Positions 9,503-18,316 of a stretch of 64,000 nucleotides of DNA are shown here, piece by piece (position 1 is the first letter of the stretch; the number at the start of each line of letters is the position of its first letter). Source of the DNA: Planctomycetota bacterium (GTDB taxonomy: Bacteria > Planctomycetota > UBA1135 > JACQFD01); the NCBI GenBank assembly GCA_016792805.1, contig JAEUHX010000058.1, positions 1 to 64,000 of the forward strand. The letters are read 5' to 3'. Made by a program: the position numbers and the translations under genes. The notes under the pieces were generated by a model that saw only the letters and a list, made by a program, of their open reading frames with translations, searched no databases and was not told the DNA's origin.

Positions 9503-10362
9503 ACACGAGACCCTTCCTCCTGCACGCGCTGTCGCCCCTTCACGCTGGTACTGGGCACACGCCGGACATCATCGACCTGCCCACGGCGCGCATGAAGGCG
9601 ACGGGCATCCCGTTCCTTCCAGGCTCGTCGATCAAGGGCGTGCTGCGCGACGCGCGACGCGCGACCGATCGCGAGAAGACGGAGGCGGTGTTCGGACCAT
9701 CGGACGATCCCGCCGCGCACGCCGGAGCGCTGGTCGTCGGCGATGCCCGGTTGCTCGCGCTGCCGGTACGGAGCTTCAGGGGCACGTTCGCCTGGGTAAC
9801 GTCGCCTCTTCTTCTGACGCTCGCCAAGCGCGACCTCGAAGAGCCGAGTCTTACTGTCCCGACCATCATCGGACGCGGTGCGCGCCTCGCGCAGGGGAAC
9901 GTCTGCATCCACAACGGCAAGCTTTACCTCGAAGACCTCGACTTAGATGCGACGGTGGTTCAAGAGGCGACCTCATGGGCACAGCGTTTCGCACCGCTCG
10001 CTTTCCCCGACGACGACATCTTCACTAAGCGCTTCGCCATCATCGACGACGACACGATGGCGTTCCTCTGGGAGACCGCGACGCAGGTCGACGCGCGCGT
10101 TCGTCTCGACGATGGCACGCGTACCGTAGCGAAGGGTGCGCTATGGCTCGAAGAGAGCCTCCCGCCCGAGACCCTGCTCATCGGCCTCCTCGCGGCGGAC
10201 CGGAGCCGTCGCCGCGACGTCAAGATGACGCCCGACGAGGCTCTCGGATTCGCGCTCTCCGGCGAAGAGGTCCATCAGCTCGGTGGCAAGGCGACGACCG
10301 GGCGTGGCCGTTGCCGCATCATTCCTTTCGCCAAGAACGGAGCTGCTCATGCTGCTCCGTGA
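9499..10362 (+). CDS. cmr4: Type III-B backbone RNase Cmr4
   Basis: The 287-aa protein is a Cas7-like RAMP: LHALSPLHAGTG at the N-terminus, then DIIDLPTARMKATGIPFLPG, then SSIKGVLR. Asp26, in IIDLP, aligns with the catalytic Asp of known Cmr4 subunits, which cut bound target RNA at 6-nt intervals. The C-terminal QLGGKATTGRGRC loop is also typical. Multiple copies form the filament along the crRNA. The start overlaps the cmr3 stop (ATGA), and the stop overlaps cmr5 by 14 nt. Confidence 0.95.
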   Translation: MNTRPFLLHALSPLHAGTGHTPDIIDLPTARMKATGIPFLPGSSIKGVLRDARRATDREKTEAVFGPSDDPAAHAGALVVGDARLLALPVRSFRGTFAWVTSPLLLTLAKRDLEEPSLTVPTIIGRGARLAQGNVCIHNGKLYLEDLDLDATVVQEATSWAQRFAPLAFPDDDIFTKRFAIIDDDTMAFLWETATQVDARVRLDDGTRTVAKGALWLEESLPPETLLIGLLAADRSRRRDVKMTPDEALGFALSGEEVHQLGGKATTGRGRCRIIPFAKNGAAHAAP

Positions 10363-10702
10363 TCAACAGCGCGCGCTGCATGCTTACAACGCGGTCGCGA
10401 CGGTCCAACGTCAGCAGCAGAATGACTACGAGATCGCCGTCAACGACCTTGGCTCCAACATCCTGCGGAGCGGCCTCTCCGCGGCTATCGCTTCAGTGCA
10501 GCGCCTCGGCAACCGTGGAGACGTCCTCCTTGGGCATCTCGCGTCTGCGGGCATCCCTGGCCTCGAAAACGCGACGGCGCAGAACCTCGCCCAACGTGTG
10601 CGCGAGCTCGATGCCGAAAGCTACATGATCGCCACGCGCGAGCTGCTGCAGGTCGCGAGCTGGCTCAAACGCGCCGTGCAGGCGAGCTTCGAGGAGAACT
10701 GA
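10349..10702 (+). CDS. cmr5: Type III-B small subunit Cmr5
   Basis: The 117-aa, mostly helical protein begins MLLRDQQRALHAYN and ends with LLQVASWLKRAV, the pattern of the small alpha-helical Cmr5 (Cas11) subunit that forms the second filament of the complex. An in-frame start at 10283 would overlap cmr4 by 80 nt; the ATG at 10349 gives the expected length. Two bases separate its stop from cmr6. Confidence 0.92.
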   Translation: MLLRDQQRALHAYNAVATVQRQQQNDYEIAVNDLGSNILRSGLSAAIASVQRLGNRGDVLLGHLASAGIPGLENATAQNLAQRVRELDAESYMIATRELLQVASWLKRAVQASFEEN

Positions 10703-10704
10703 CA

Positions 10705-11901
10705 ATGCGGCAGGTTCTTCACAACGTCGGAACTCCCGACCATGTCGGAATTGCCTATGACGCGTGGGGTCCGGTTGGCGACGACGGTAAGGTGCCTGAC
10801 GCCCGGCGCGCGCAGTGGCTGTCCGACCTCGCGGGCATCGGTGTATCGCCCGACTATTCGCGCAGCTTCGAGCGCTGGAAGGCGAGCTTCTCGGCCCCCG
10901 GAGACCGACTCGCCGAGCTCACTCTCGCGAGCCGCATGCTCATCGGACACGGCAACGCGAGCGCAAGCGGCGTTGGCCTCACCGTGCATCACACCTGGGG
11001 CGTCCCGCTCATCCCCGGTTCCTCGCTGAAGGGCCTCGTCGCGCACTACGTCGACGCGACCTACGGGCCCGCCGATCCGAACAGGAAGCCCTGGGAGCAG
11101 GAAGGCGACGAGCGCGTGCGAGCCAACTACCAAGGCGTGACCTGGAACGGCCGACGTATTGAGCGCGGACCTGGCGCCGTCTACCGTGCGCTCTTCGGCG
11201 CACCCGACTCACGAGAAGACGTCGCGTTGCGAGAACACAATTTCATAGCAGGCGCGGCCTCGGGATTGGTCACGTTCCACGACGCGCTTTATTTGCCCGG
11301 TAGCATCACGGGCGACAAGCCTTTCGCGGCTGACGTCCTTACAGTGCATCAGAAGGGCTACTACGATTCCGCCGGGAAGAGCGCGCCGAACGACTACGAC
11401 AGCCCGAACCCGGTTGCGTTCCTCACGGTGCGGCCAAAGTGCAGACTGCTGCTCGCCCTGAGCGGCCCGATTGAATGGACTGAACTCGCCGGCCAGCTCC
11501 TTTCGGACGCACTCGAAAAGTGGGGTGTCGGGGGCAAAACTACTGCTGGCTACGGAATCGGCAAAGTGGGGAAGTGGACGAAGACCGAGCCCCGACGCAC
11601 CAAGGGCGAGCAAGTCCTCGCAGATTTGGAGAAGTACGAGAGATCTGTGCTGGTTGACGCCATCGAAAGGTGGTTGAGCAGTCAACCCACAGCCGAACCA
11701 CTGCGCAATCTTCTGAGCGCGACACCAGAGGCGGCGTCTTCTGAACAATTAGAGATTGTGAGACTGGTCGGAGCGAAGATCAATATACGCTCCGTTTGGG
11801 AAAGTCGCCTGAGAGACAAGAAGTCCAGCGATGCAAAAAAGACCAGGGCGAGTAACTTCATCGAGAGATGGACTCAACTCTTCCCGATTACCAAGAATTG
11901 A
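10705..11901 (+). CDS. cmr6: Type III-B RAMP protein Cmr6 with C-terminal extension
   Basis: The 398-aa protein shows the Cmr6 core: MLIGHGNASASGVGLTVHHT, GVPLIPGSSLKGLVAHY, and near residue 275 GVGGKTTAGYGIGKVG, normally close to the C-terminus. About 110 residues then follow that are charged, helical and less GC-rich than the rest of the operon, with no motif I recognise. Cmr6 packs beside Cmr1 at the 3' side of the crRNA. The extension may be a lineage-specific contact or a fused unit. There is no other gene between it and the CARF-RelE gene, 72 nt downstream. Confidence 0.92.
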   Translation: MRQVLHNVGTPDHVGIAYDAWGPVGDDGKVPDARRAQWLSDLAGIGVSPDYSRSFERWKASFSAPGDRLAELTLASRMLIGHGNASASGVGLTVHHTWGVPLIPGSSLKGLVAHYVDATYGPADPNRKPWEQEGDERVRANYQGVTWNGRRIERGPGAVYRALFGAPDSREDVALREHNFIAGAASGLVTFHDALYLPGSITGDKPFAADVLTVHQKGYYDSAGKSAPNDYDSPNPVAFLTVRPKCRLLLALSGPIEWTELAGQLLSDALEKWGVGGKTTAGYGIGKVGKWTKTEPRRTKGEQVLADLEKYERSVLVDAIERWLSSQPTAEPLRNLLSATPEAASSEQLEIVRLVGAKINIRSVWESRLRDKKSSDAKKTRASNFIERWTQLFPITKN

Positions 11902-11973
11902 GTTCAATAAATCCAAGCCTGCCCAACTGAGTGGCAATGTGAGCGGAATCCCCAAGCCTGCGGAGTGCAAATT

Positions 11974-13053
11974 TTGACTGAGCGCCTTCTCTTGGTCTCC
12001 ACGTGCGGAACAAGCCTACTGACAAACCCCGCGAGCGAAGAGGTTAAAAAGTGGCTAACGAAGATTTCAAACGAAGCTGTGGTGGTTTCCGATCAGCTCT
12101 CGACGTTGGTGTCAGACCGTCGTGATCAATTGCTGGCCGCCGACGAATCGACGCGCCGAAAGATGAGTGCCGAGCTGAATGGCATTGGTGCCGTACTCGA
12201 GCGCTACAGACCTGGAGAGGTCTTCCACGTGATCATTCATACTGACACTGCCGTGGGGAAGGCTAGCGCTGAGCTAATTGAGGAGTGTCTCGGAAGTCGA
12301 GTAACGCGCCTCAGCGCTGGCGGTCTACGCACCGATCACCTTGGGTCCTTCCGGGCGGCGATAGCCGACATAACAAAACAGCTGGACGAGATTGTCCGTT
12401 CGTACCAAGAAAAACGTTGGTTCGTAGTTTTCAATCTCACTGGTGGCTTCAAGTCGCTCAATGGCTACCTCCAGACGCTGGCGATGATCTCGGCGGACCG
12501 GTGTGTGTTCCTCTTCGAAAGTGCACCAGAGTTGATGGAGATCCCGCGGCTCCCGGTGCGCCACGCCGAACTTGAGGAGCTGCGCAGACATGTAACGATC
12601 TTCCGCAGGCTTGCAGTCGGTTACTCGGTGAGTGCGGCTGACGCTGGAGACGTCCCAGAATCTCTCCTCATTCAGAATGATAGCGAGGTGACTACGAGTG
12701 TGCTTGGTGATGTCGCCTGGGCGCGCCACCGATCAACAATATTCGCAGAGAAAATTCATGAGACGCTATCGAAGAATGTTCGAATAGCGGACCCTGTTCG
12801 GAGGACATTCAATAATTTAGAGGCAACACAAAAGGTCCAGGTTAACGAAGCGCTCGATGAGTTCTGCGCATACATCGACCTGGGGCGACCGCTGCCCAAA
12901 TCGCGCACTTTCAAGAAGCTACAGGGCAACCCAGTGCCGGGAAGTAGTCATGAGCTGTACGCGTGGAGCGGGGGCGCTACTGGACGATTATTCGGACACG
13001 ACGAGAGCCAAGGTAGGTTCGTTTTCGACCGTTTGGACAGCCATTTGCCATGA
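11974..13053 (+). CDS. CARF-RelE effector, Cami1-like cOA-activated mRNA interferase
   Basis: The 359-aa product has an N-terminal CARF domain: LLLVSTCGTSLLTN at the first strand, HVIIHTDTAVG, and NLTGGFKSLNGYLQT, the loop that contacts cyclic oligoadenylate. A helical linker follows, then a RelE-like C-terminus (SRTFKKLQGNPVPGSSHEL, then GRLFGHDESQGRFVFDRL). The only described family with this architecture, Cami1, is a cA4-activated ribosome-dependent mRNase; the assignment rests on motifs and context. I take the TTG at 11974, preceded by CGGAG with 8-nt spacing; a GTG at 11965 lies inside that site. The gene is more AT-rich than cmr1-cmr5. No ring nuclease gene is present to switch the signal off. 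Confidence 0.85.
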   Translation: MTERLLLVSTCGTSLLTNPASEEVKKWLTKISNEAVVVSDQLSTLVSDRRDQLLAADESTRRKMSAELNGIGAVLERYRPGEVFHVIIHTDTAVGKASAELIEECLGSRVTRLSAGGLRTDHLGSFRAAIADITKQLDEIVRSYQEKRWFVVFNLTGGFKSLNGYLQTLAMISADRCVFLFESAPELMEIPRLPVRHAELEELRRHVTIFRRLAVGYSVSAADAGDVPESLLIQNDSEVTTSVLGDVAWARHRSTIFAEKIHETLSKNVRIADPVRRTFNNLEATQKVQVNEALDEFCAYIDLGRPLPKSRTFKKLQGNPVPGSSHELYAWSGGATGRLFGHDESQGRFVFDRLDSHLP

Positions 13054-13071
13054 GCTTATTGCCGAGCGCCC

Positions 13072-13106
13072 CGCACAAAACGAAACCCCAGATTTCGTTT
13101 TGTGCG
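13072..13106. promoter_or_regulatory. 14-bp perfect palindrome, possible AbiEi operator
   Basis: Two perfect 14-nt arms, CGCACAAAACGAAA (13072-13085) and TTTCGTTTTGTGCG (13093-13106), flank a 7-nt loop. It lies 19 nt after the CARF-RelE stop and ends 2 nt before the ATG of the broken AbiEi gene. AbiEi antitoxins are known to repress their own promoter through inverted repeats, so this could be a surviving operator. It has no following T-tract, which argues against a simple terminator. Confidence 0.5.
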
Positions 13107-13108
13107 TG

Positions 13109-13640
13109 ATGCCCTCCAAGTCCAGGTGGCCAGACTGCAACCAGCTTTACGAAACTGCCGCACGCCTGGCCAGGTACGTCACGACGCAACAGGCGGCGGA
13201 CGCAGGCTGCTCTACTCAGCTTCTGCGGAAACACTTCGACGCTGGCCGAGTCACGCGGCCGCAACGCGGAATCCATCGGCTCGTGCATTTCCCGGCCGGT
13301 GAGCACGAGGAGCTGGTCACAGCGTGGCTTTGGTCCGTGCGGGCGGGAGCGGTTTCGAACGCCACCCGGCATCGTGTCGCTCAGGGCCTTCAAGCTGGCT
13401 CTCGAGCAGCGCTTGCGGGGTACCTGCTGCGCACGTCGATCTTCATGCAGCCCCGCGCTCGACAAAGCTCCATTGGGTCAGCGAGCCACGGAGACATCGA
13501 GCCTTCAAACTTCTCGCAAGTGAAGGCGGTTTTTCCCGACTGCTCAAGCTGGCCGCCGAGTTGCGAACCGGCGACGGGAGCAGCCAGGGCGGTACCGCGG
13601 CAGACGGTGCGCCTTCTCGATCGAGTTCAGAGTGGGCGGA
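13109..13640 (+). pseudogene. Frameshifted AbiEi-type antitoxin remnant
   Basis: From the ATG at 13109 the frame encodes the winged-helix start of AbiEi-family proteins (LARYVTTQQAADAGCSTQLL, RPQRGIHRLVHFPAG, EHEELVTAWLWSVRAGA). After about 13360 the family pattern breaks off; an expected downstream piece, PAAHVDLHAAP, appears in another frame near 13415. At least one and probably more indels are needed, and the rest is not recognisable. No AbiEii toxin follows. I read it as a decayed type IV toxin-antitoxin regulator or stand-alone defence regulator. The 3' limit is approximate. Confidence 0.65.
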
Positions 13641-13719
13641 TCCGTCACGACTTTGGCCGGGTACGGGAAGATGCCAGCGTACTAGACAAATTCCCGGGAA
13701 ATCTGCTTAGTATGGTGGC

Positions 13720-14877
13720 ATGTTCTCGCGCCCGTACTGGTCTCAGCGCATCGAGGACGCCTGGGATCAGGCGCCTATCGTCTGGCTTTCGGGTGTACGT
13801 CGCTGCGGGAAGACAACCCTGGCTCGCGGGCTCGGTGGCCAAGACACCCTCTACCTTGCGTGCGATCTGCCCTCCGTGGCCGCGCGGGTTCGCGATCCCG
13901 AGCACTTCTTCCATTCCTGCTCCGCGCCGCGGATCGTCTTCGACGAGATCCACCAGCTCGACGACCCGACGCGGCTCCTCAAGATCGGTGCCGATCACTT
14001 TCCTCACCTGCGGTTGCTCGCCACGGGCTCCTCGACACTCGCCGCAGGACACAAATTTCGAGACACCCTGACGGGGAGAAAGCGCACCGTCCATCTCACC
14101 CCGTGGCTGCTCGAGGAGCTCGAGGTTGCGGGAATCTCCCTCGAGCGTCGCCTTGTGCGCGGCGGAATCCCACCGGCGCTTCTGCTCGACTCCACGCCGG
14201 CAGAGATGTACCGCGAGTGGCTCGACTCCTTCTTCGCACGCGACATCCAAACCCTCTTTGGATTCCGGGATTACGCGCGATTCAATGCACTCTTCGAATA
14301 TGTGATTCGCGCGAGCGGTGGTTCGTTAGAGACTACAAAAACTGCCCGCGACTTGGGAATCGCGCGCGCGACGGTTGAAAGCCACTTGAGAGCGCTCGTC
14401 ACGACGCACGCCGCCACGGTCGTCCGCCCCTTTCACGGTGGCGGAAGAGCGGAGCTGGTTAAGCAGCCGAAGGTGTATGCATTCGATACGGGATTTGTTT
14501 GCTTCGTGCGGGGCTGGAATGAGCCAAGGGAAGAAGAGCGCGGCATTCTGTGGGAACACATCGTGCTTGAGCAGATTCAGGCCTACGAGCCACATCAAGC
14601 AGTACATTATTGGCGAGACACCCATGGAAGCGAGATCGACTTCGTATTGCCGCGACAGCGGGACACGGTGGATGTGCTCGAGTGCAAGTGGAATCCCAAT
14701 CATCTCAATCCTCGGGCACTGCAACGATTCCGAGAACACTACCCATCGGGAAGAAATTACGTCGTGACTCCCGCCGCCGCCGAGCCGTATCCGCTTCGCT
14801 CCGGGAACCTGGAGTGGACTGTCTGCGCACCAGCGCACTTTCGAGGAGGCGCGCAGGCGCGACCCGCCGCTCCATGA
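13720..14877 (+). CDS. AAA-family ATPase with DUF4143 C-terminus
   Basis: The 385-aa protein has a Walker A motif GVRRCGKTT at about residues 24-32, a Walker B-like stretch RIVFDEIHQLDD, LLATGSSTLAAG, then the C-terminal DUF4143 (nuclease-like fold) region including HGSEIDFVLP and DVLECKWN, where D and E/K positions resemble a PD-(D/E)XK core. This family (AAA_14/DUF4143) is abundant in bacteria and archaea, often near mobile or defence genes, with no settled function. It follows the AbiEi remnant with no partner gene. There is no strong ribosome binding site at 13720. Confidence 0.88.
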   Translation: MFSRPYWSQRIEDAWDQAPIVWLSGVRRCGKTTLARGLGGQDTLYLACDLPSVAARVRDPEHFFHSCSAPRIVFDEIHQLDDPTRLLKIGADHFPHLRLLATGSSTLAAGHKFRDTLTGRKRTVHLTPWLLEELEVAGISLERRLVRGGIPPALLLDSTPAEMYREWLDSFFARDIQTLFGFRDYARFNALFEYVIRASGGSLETTKTARDLGIARATVESHLRALVTTHAATVVRPFHGGGRAELVKQPKVYAFDTGFVCFVRGWNEPREEERGILWEHIVLEQIQAYEPHQAVHYWRDTHGSEIDFVLPRQRDTVDVLECKWNPNHLNPRALQRFREHYPSGRNYVVTPAAAEPYPLRSGNLEWTVCAPAHFRGGAQARPAAP

Positions 14878-14920
14878 GCGGACGGGCCGTTCAGCTCAGT
14901 CGGGCCCGCGCCCCCTGGCC

Positions 14921-15421
14921 TCAGGCGCGCTTGTACTCCGCGGTCATGAAGCGCGTCCACTGGCCGTCGTCGCCCTGAACTTGGGAGTGCAAAAATCGGC
15001 GACCGTCGGCGTGGAGGACGAGCACGTCCTGGTAGTTAACAATTTTCGCAGGGTCGGCGAAGCTCGGGCCTTTTGTATGGAGCGCCACCGTGCCGCCGAT
15101 GCGGTCGGCCCGCTGCTCGACGCCTTCGAGCTCCCCTTCATACACAAAAATCGTGGTCATACAGGAGCCGACCCACGTGCCAACAAACTTGCCGCGCGCC
15201 GCGTCGTAACCGACGGTCATCACGCTCTCCATCGTTCCCATCCCGGGCATCTCGCTGCTTCCCTCGAACAGAATCCAGTTTTCACCGAACGCACGGACCG
15301 ACTCGCGCCCCGAACTCAGAATCGGCGGCTGATCGGGCCCCATGACGCACTGGCCCGACATGGTCCAGGTGCCGGTAAATTGTTGCAGCCACTTCAAACA
15401 GAGAGCGGGATCGACGGGCAT
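14921..15421 (-). CDS. DUF1579-family protein
   Basis: The 166-aa product matches the DUF1579 pattern: an early TGTWTMSGQC, ENWILFEGSSEMPGMG, then SVMTVGYDAARGKFVGTWVG, which suggest a lipocalin-like beta barrel. Function is unknown. The ATG at 15421 is chosen because the longer frame upstream is low-complexity arginine-rich sequence. It follows the VOC gene by 125 nt on the same strand and could be co-transcribed. Confidence 0.8.
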   Translation of the reverse strand: MPVDPALCLKWLQQFTGTWTMSGQCVMGPDQPPILSSGRESVRAFGENWILFEGSSEMPGMGTMESVMTVGYDAARGKFVGTWVGSCMTTIFVYEGELEGVEQRADRIGGTVALHTKGPSFADPAKIVNYQDVLVLHADGRRFLHSQVQGDDGQWTRFMTAEYKRA

Positions 15422-15546
15422 ATGCACAATACGGCGCGAGCCGCGAACAGGGGAACGGATCTCGGCGCCCTGTCTAGGCGCCCCTTCGGGAGTGCGCAAG
15501 ATGGGCGCCCCGCGTCGAAAGCGAGGCGCCCTCCGCCCGAGCGATG

Positions 15547-16308
15547 CTACATCGAGAAGAGCGCCACGTGGGCGCCCGTCGGATCCTGCAGGAGCGAGAA
15601 GGAGCCGACCCCGGGAATCGCCATCGAGTCGACGAAGATCGCGGCGCCGAGCGACTTCGCCCGATCTGTAGAATGCCGCAAATCCGTCACGAAGAAGTAG
15701 GCGAGCCACGCGCTCGGCACACCCGGCTGCGGGTGCTTCATGATGCCTCCCGCCTGCTTGTCGCCGAGGAGCTGCACGTGATAGGTGCCCATGGGCCCCA
15801 TGTCCTTCGCCTGCTCCTTCCAGCCGAGCAGCGCAGAATAGAACTTCTGTGCCGCCAGCTCATCGGTCGTGAGCAGCTCATTCCAGCAAACGCGCCCCGG
15901 AATCGCCTGGTCGGGGTCGGCGCCGGCCGAATCGGGGTTGCCCTTGTAAAGCGACAAATAGCCGCCCGTCGGATCGCCGACGACGGAGAAGCGCCCCGTC
16001 CCGGGGATGTCCGTCGGCGGGACGCAGACGGAGCCGCCGAGTTTTGTAACTTTCGCAGCCGCCGCATCGACGTCGTCGACCGCCACATAGGGCATCCAGT
16101 GCGACACCGGAATATTCTTCTCTTCCACAATTCCGCCGATGGGCCCCGGACCGGCCATGATCATGCGGTACTTGCAGCCGCCCATGTCGAGCTCCTGAAT
16201 CTGCCAGTCGAAAAGCGCCGTGTAGAACTTCTGCGCCTTCGCGGCATCGGTAGTCATCAGGTCATGCCAAACAAAGCGGCCGGGCCAAGGGCCTTGGGGC
16301 GTGGTCAT
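15547..16308 (-). CDS. Tandem VOC (glyoxalase-like) domain protein
   Basis: The 253-aa product holds two VOC halves, residues about 10-120 and 135-250, each starting with W-(H/N)-(D/E)-L-x-T-T-D followed by AQKFY and ending in a DPTG(G/A) motif. Many such proteins are uncharacterised hydroxylase-like or resistance-like enzymes; the metal ligands are not clear enough to predict activity. A GAGAG motif 6 nt upstream of the ATG supports the start. Confidence 0.88.
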   Translation of the reverse strand: MTTPQGPWPGRFVWHDLMTTDAAKAQKFYTALFDWQIQELDMGGCKYRMIMAGPGPIGGIVEEKNIPVSHWMPYVAVDDVDAAAAKVTKLGGSVCVPPTDIPGTGRFSVVGDPTGGYLSLYKGNPDSAGADPDQAIPGRVCWNELLTTDELAAQKFYSALLGWKEQAKDMGPMGTYHVQLLGDKQAGGIMKHPQPGVPSAWLAYFFVTDLRHSTDRAKSLGAAIFVDSMAIPGVGSFSLLQDPTGAHVALFSM

Positions 16309-16399
16309 GGGATTCTCTCAGTCTGAGGAACGGGAGATGGTGCGGCCGAGCAGGCTACCCGCAACCGCCGAGGCGGCGCGACGGGTTGCCTGCAACGGG

Positions 16400-16450
16400 A
16401 GCGCGGTGGTCCTGGGTTCTATTCCAGAACCACCGCGCTTCCTTTTTCTT
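16400..16450 (+). terminator. Strong hairpin followed by a T-rich tract
   Basis: An 11-bp stem (AGCGCGGTGGT at 16400-16410 with ACCACCGCGCT at 16429-16439) continues inward through one mismatch to 4 more pairs. On the plus strand it is followed by TCCTTTTTCTT, as in an intrinsic terminator. The neighbouring genes are both on the minus strand, so the T-tract faces the unexpected way; it may stop antisense transcription or act mainly as a hairpin between the two genes. Confidence 0.5.
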
Positions 16451-16502
16451 GCTCGGACGGCCGCCGGCCGGCTGCGACGGGGAGCCCGCGGGCTCCGCCG
16501 GA

Positions 16503-18104
16503 CTATTCCTTGTCCCGCGGTCGATTGAAGAGAACGCTGAGGTTGATCGCCCCGTGCCCCTGGAGCGGGAACGCGGGGTCGAGCGGATTCGCCGGCTCGA
16601 GGTTCGACGCGGTGTCGGGCGGCGAGAAGAGCACGAGTGAGTTCAAGAATGCAAACATCGCGCTCTTCTGCGCATCAGTGAGGAGCGCAAACGCATCGCG
16701 AGAGGCCTGAGCCTCGCCGCCGTGCCGCAGAATCACCTCCTCAAGGGTGCTGCTGCGGCCGTCGTGGCCGTAGGGCGCCGTCGACCCCACACCCCAGAGC
16801 GGCTCCGTCATGAAGTGCGTGCGCACCGTCCCGTCGAAGTTCCGCTCGTGGAAGGCGGGTCCAAGGTCATGCCGCTTGAAGTCGGCGAAGATGTTCTCCA
16901 CGAGGAACGATCCGAATTGTGGGGTCTTGATCGTCGGGAACGGCGTTCCGTCGCTGCTTGCAACAAATTTTCCGGTCGCCGTGGCGAAGAGTTGATTGAA
17001 GACGCGGTTGCTCTGAACAGAGTTGTACGCCGTCGCCACATCTGCCACGCGGCGGTCGCGATCGATCATCAAGTCGGGCACATGGCAGACGGTGCATCCG
17101 ACGGACGAGAGAAGCTGCCGGCCCTCCGTCGTCTGAGCGGTCTGCTTGCCGATGCCCGGCTTAAAATAATTGAGAAGATAGAACTCCATAAAATCGACGA
17201 GGCTCGTGGGGATTTCGTTCGTATGCCCGTCGAGGTCCCCGTCTTGAAGCTCACTCTGGACAGGCGGCGCTTCAATCGCATCGAGGGTCCCGGTCAGCCC
17301 CATCCCCGACGGAGTCACGACGTCGGCGCCTTGGGAAGCCGCCAGCGTGTCGGGGTCGACCGATTCAAGCCCCATCTCCGCCTTGAATGCACCAATCGCG
17401 AACTCACGAATCGAGATGGTCTTTCCCTCCGCAAAGAAAGGACGCACGCGGAGGTCCGCGTCGACGCCCACGACGCCCGACGTATCGACGGACCCATTCG
17501 CATGGGCAGTCATCAATCCGAAGGACACACCTTTCGCGATGAGCGGCAAGCTCACCGACTGGCCGGCTTGAGTCGCTTGTGTGATCGCTTGGCTGCGGAT
17601 AGAGCGAAGCGCCGCGGTCATCTCATCTGCGAGCATTTCTTGCAACCCAAGACCAAATAGATGCGGAGCGTCGCGGCTATCGGGCCGCGTAAACACATTT
17701 CCGCCGACGCCAGCCGACCCAAAAGGACGCCCGTGGCAGGAAGCGCAACTATCGGTCAGCCCCGCGCCGACGGCACCGTCCAGTGCAATGTCGCCGACGC
17801 CGTCATTCTTGCGCGGCCCGACGCCCTGATATGCGGTGAACTTGCGTTGAAAAAGCTGCCGTCCGCGCTGAACGGCCCGAAACGGGTCTCTGCCAATCAT
17901 GAACAGTGACGATCCGGGCGTGACGAGATCTCCCCGCCCTGCTCCAATCTGCTCGGAAAGCGATTTTTTGATGCCGACGCCGAGCGTATTCGGCGTCTGC
18001 GTCTGATCCGTCATTTGTGCGTACGTCGCACCGCCGAGCAGGAACAGGAGGACGGGGGGGCCGAGAATGCGCGCTCGAGCGCGCGGAGGGGAGGTCGAGC
18101 TCAT
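16503..18104 (-). CDS. Secreted di-heme oxidoreductase (DHOR family)
   Basis: The 533-aa protein has a signal peptide after MSSTSPPRARAR (hydrophobic core LGPPVLLFLLGG, cleavage near TYAQ) and two c-type heme sites, CASCH at residues 120-124 and CTVCH at 337-341. The late motif PLWGVGSTAPYGHDGRSST with LEEVILRHGGEA is shared with di-heme peroxidase/MauG-related proteins and the DHOR family. It should be a periplasmic electron-transfer enzyme; the substrate is unknown. The ATG at 18104 follows an AGGAA site at good spacing, so I reject a 77-residue longer version. Confidence 0.88.
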   Translation of the reverse strand: MSSTSPPRARARILGPPVLLFLLGGATYAQMTDQTQTPNTLGVGIKKSLSEQIGAGRGDLVTPGSSLFMIGRDPFRAVQRGRQLFQRKFTAYQGVGPRKNDGVGDIALDGAVGAGLTDSCASCHGRPFGSAGVGGNVFTRPDSRDAPHLFGLGLQEMLADEMTAALRSIRSQAITQATQAGQSVSLPLIAKGVSFGLMTAHANGSVDTSGVVGVDADLRVRPFFAEGKTISIREFAIGAFKAEMGLESVDPDTLAASQGADVVTPSGMGLTGTLDAIEAPPVQSELQDGDLDGHTNEIPTSLVDFMEFYLLNYFKPGIGKQTAQTTEGRQLLSSVGCTVCHVPDLMIDRDRRVADVATAYNSVQSNRVFNQLFATATGKFVASSDGTPFPTIKTPQFGSFLVENIFADFKRHDLGPAFHERNFDGTVRTHFMTEPLWGVGSTAPYGHDGRSSTLEEVILRHGGEAQASRDAFALLTDAQKSAMFAFLNSLVLFSPPDTASNLEPANPLDPAFPLQGHGAINLSVLFNRPRDKE

Positions 18105-18316
18105 GAGGTTCCTCAATGGGAAAGAGCACTGGCGGCGAATGTCCGCCGCAAGAAATCGAATGCCACGGCGCGCCCGGACACACTCGCCACGGCTTGGCGG
18201 CGCAGTCGCCTCAGGATCGGCACGGAACTGTGACGCAAACTCAAGCCGCAACCGTTCCGTCCGGAATGCGCTCGAAAAACACAACGAAGAGCGTGCGAGT
18301 TCTGAACTGCGCGCCG

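Noticed and set aside
13072..13106. Palindrome as an intrinsic terminator of the CARF-RelE gene
   Set aside because: The stem is not GC-rich in the base and no T-tract follows; termination is possible but not supported.
16400..16439. Possible tRNA-like structure
   Set aside because: It is one hairpin with no cloverleaf, D-arm or T-arm.
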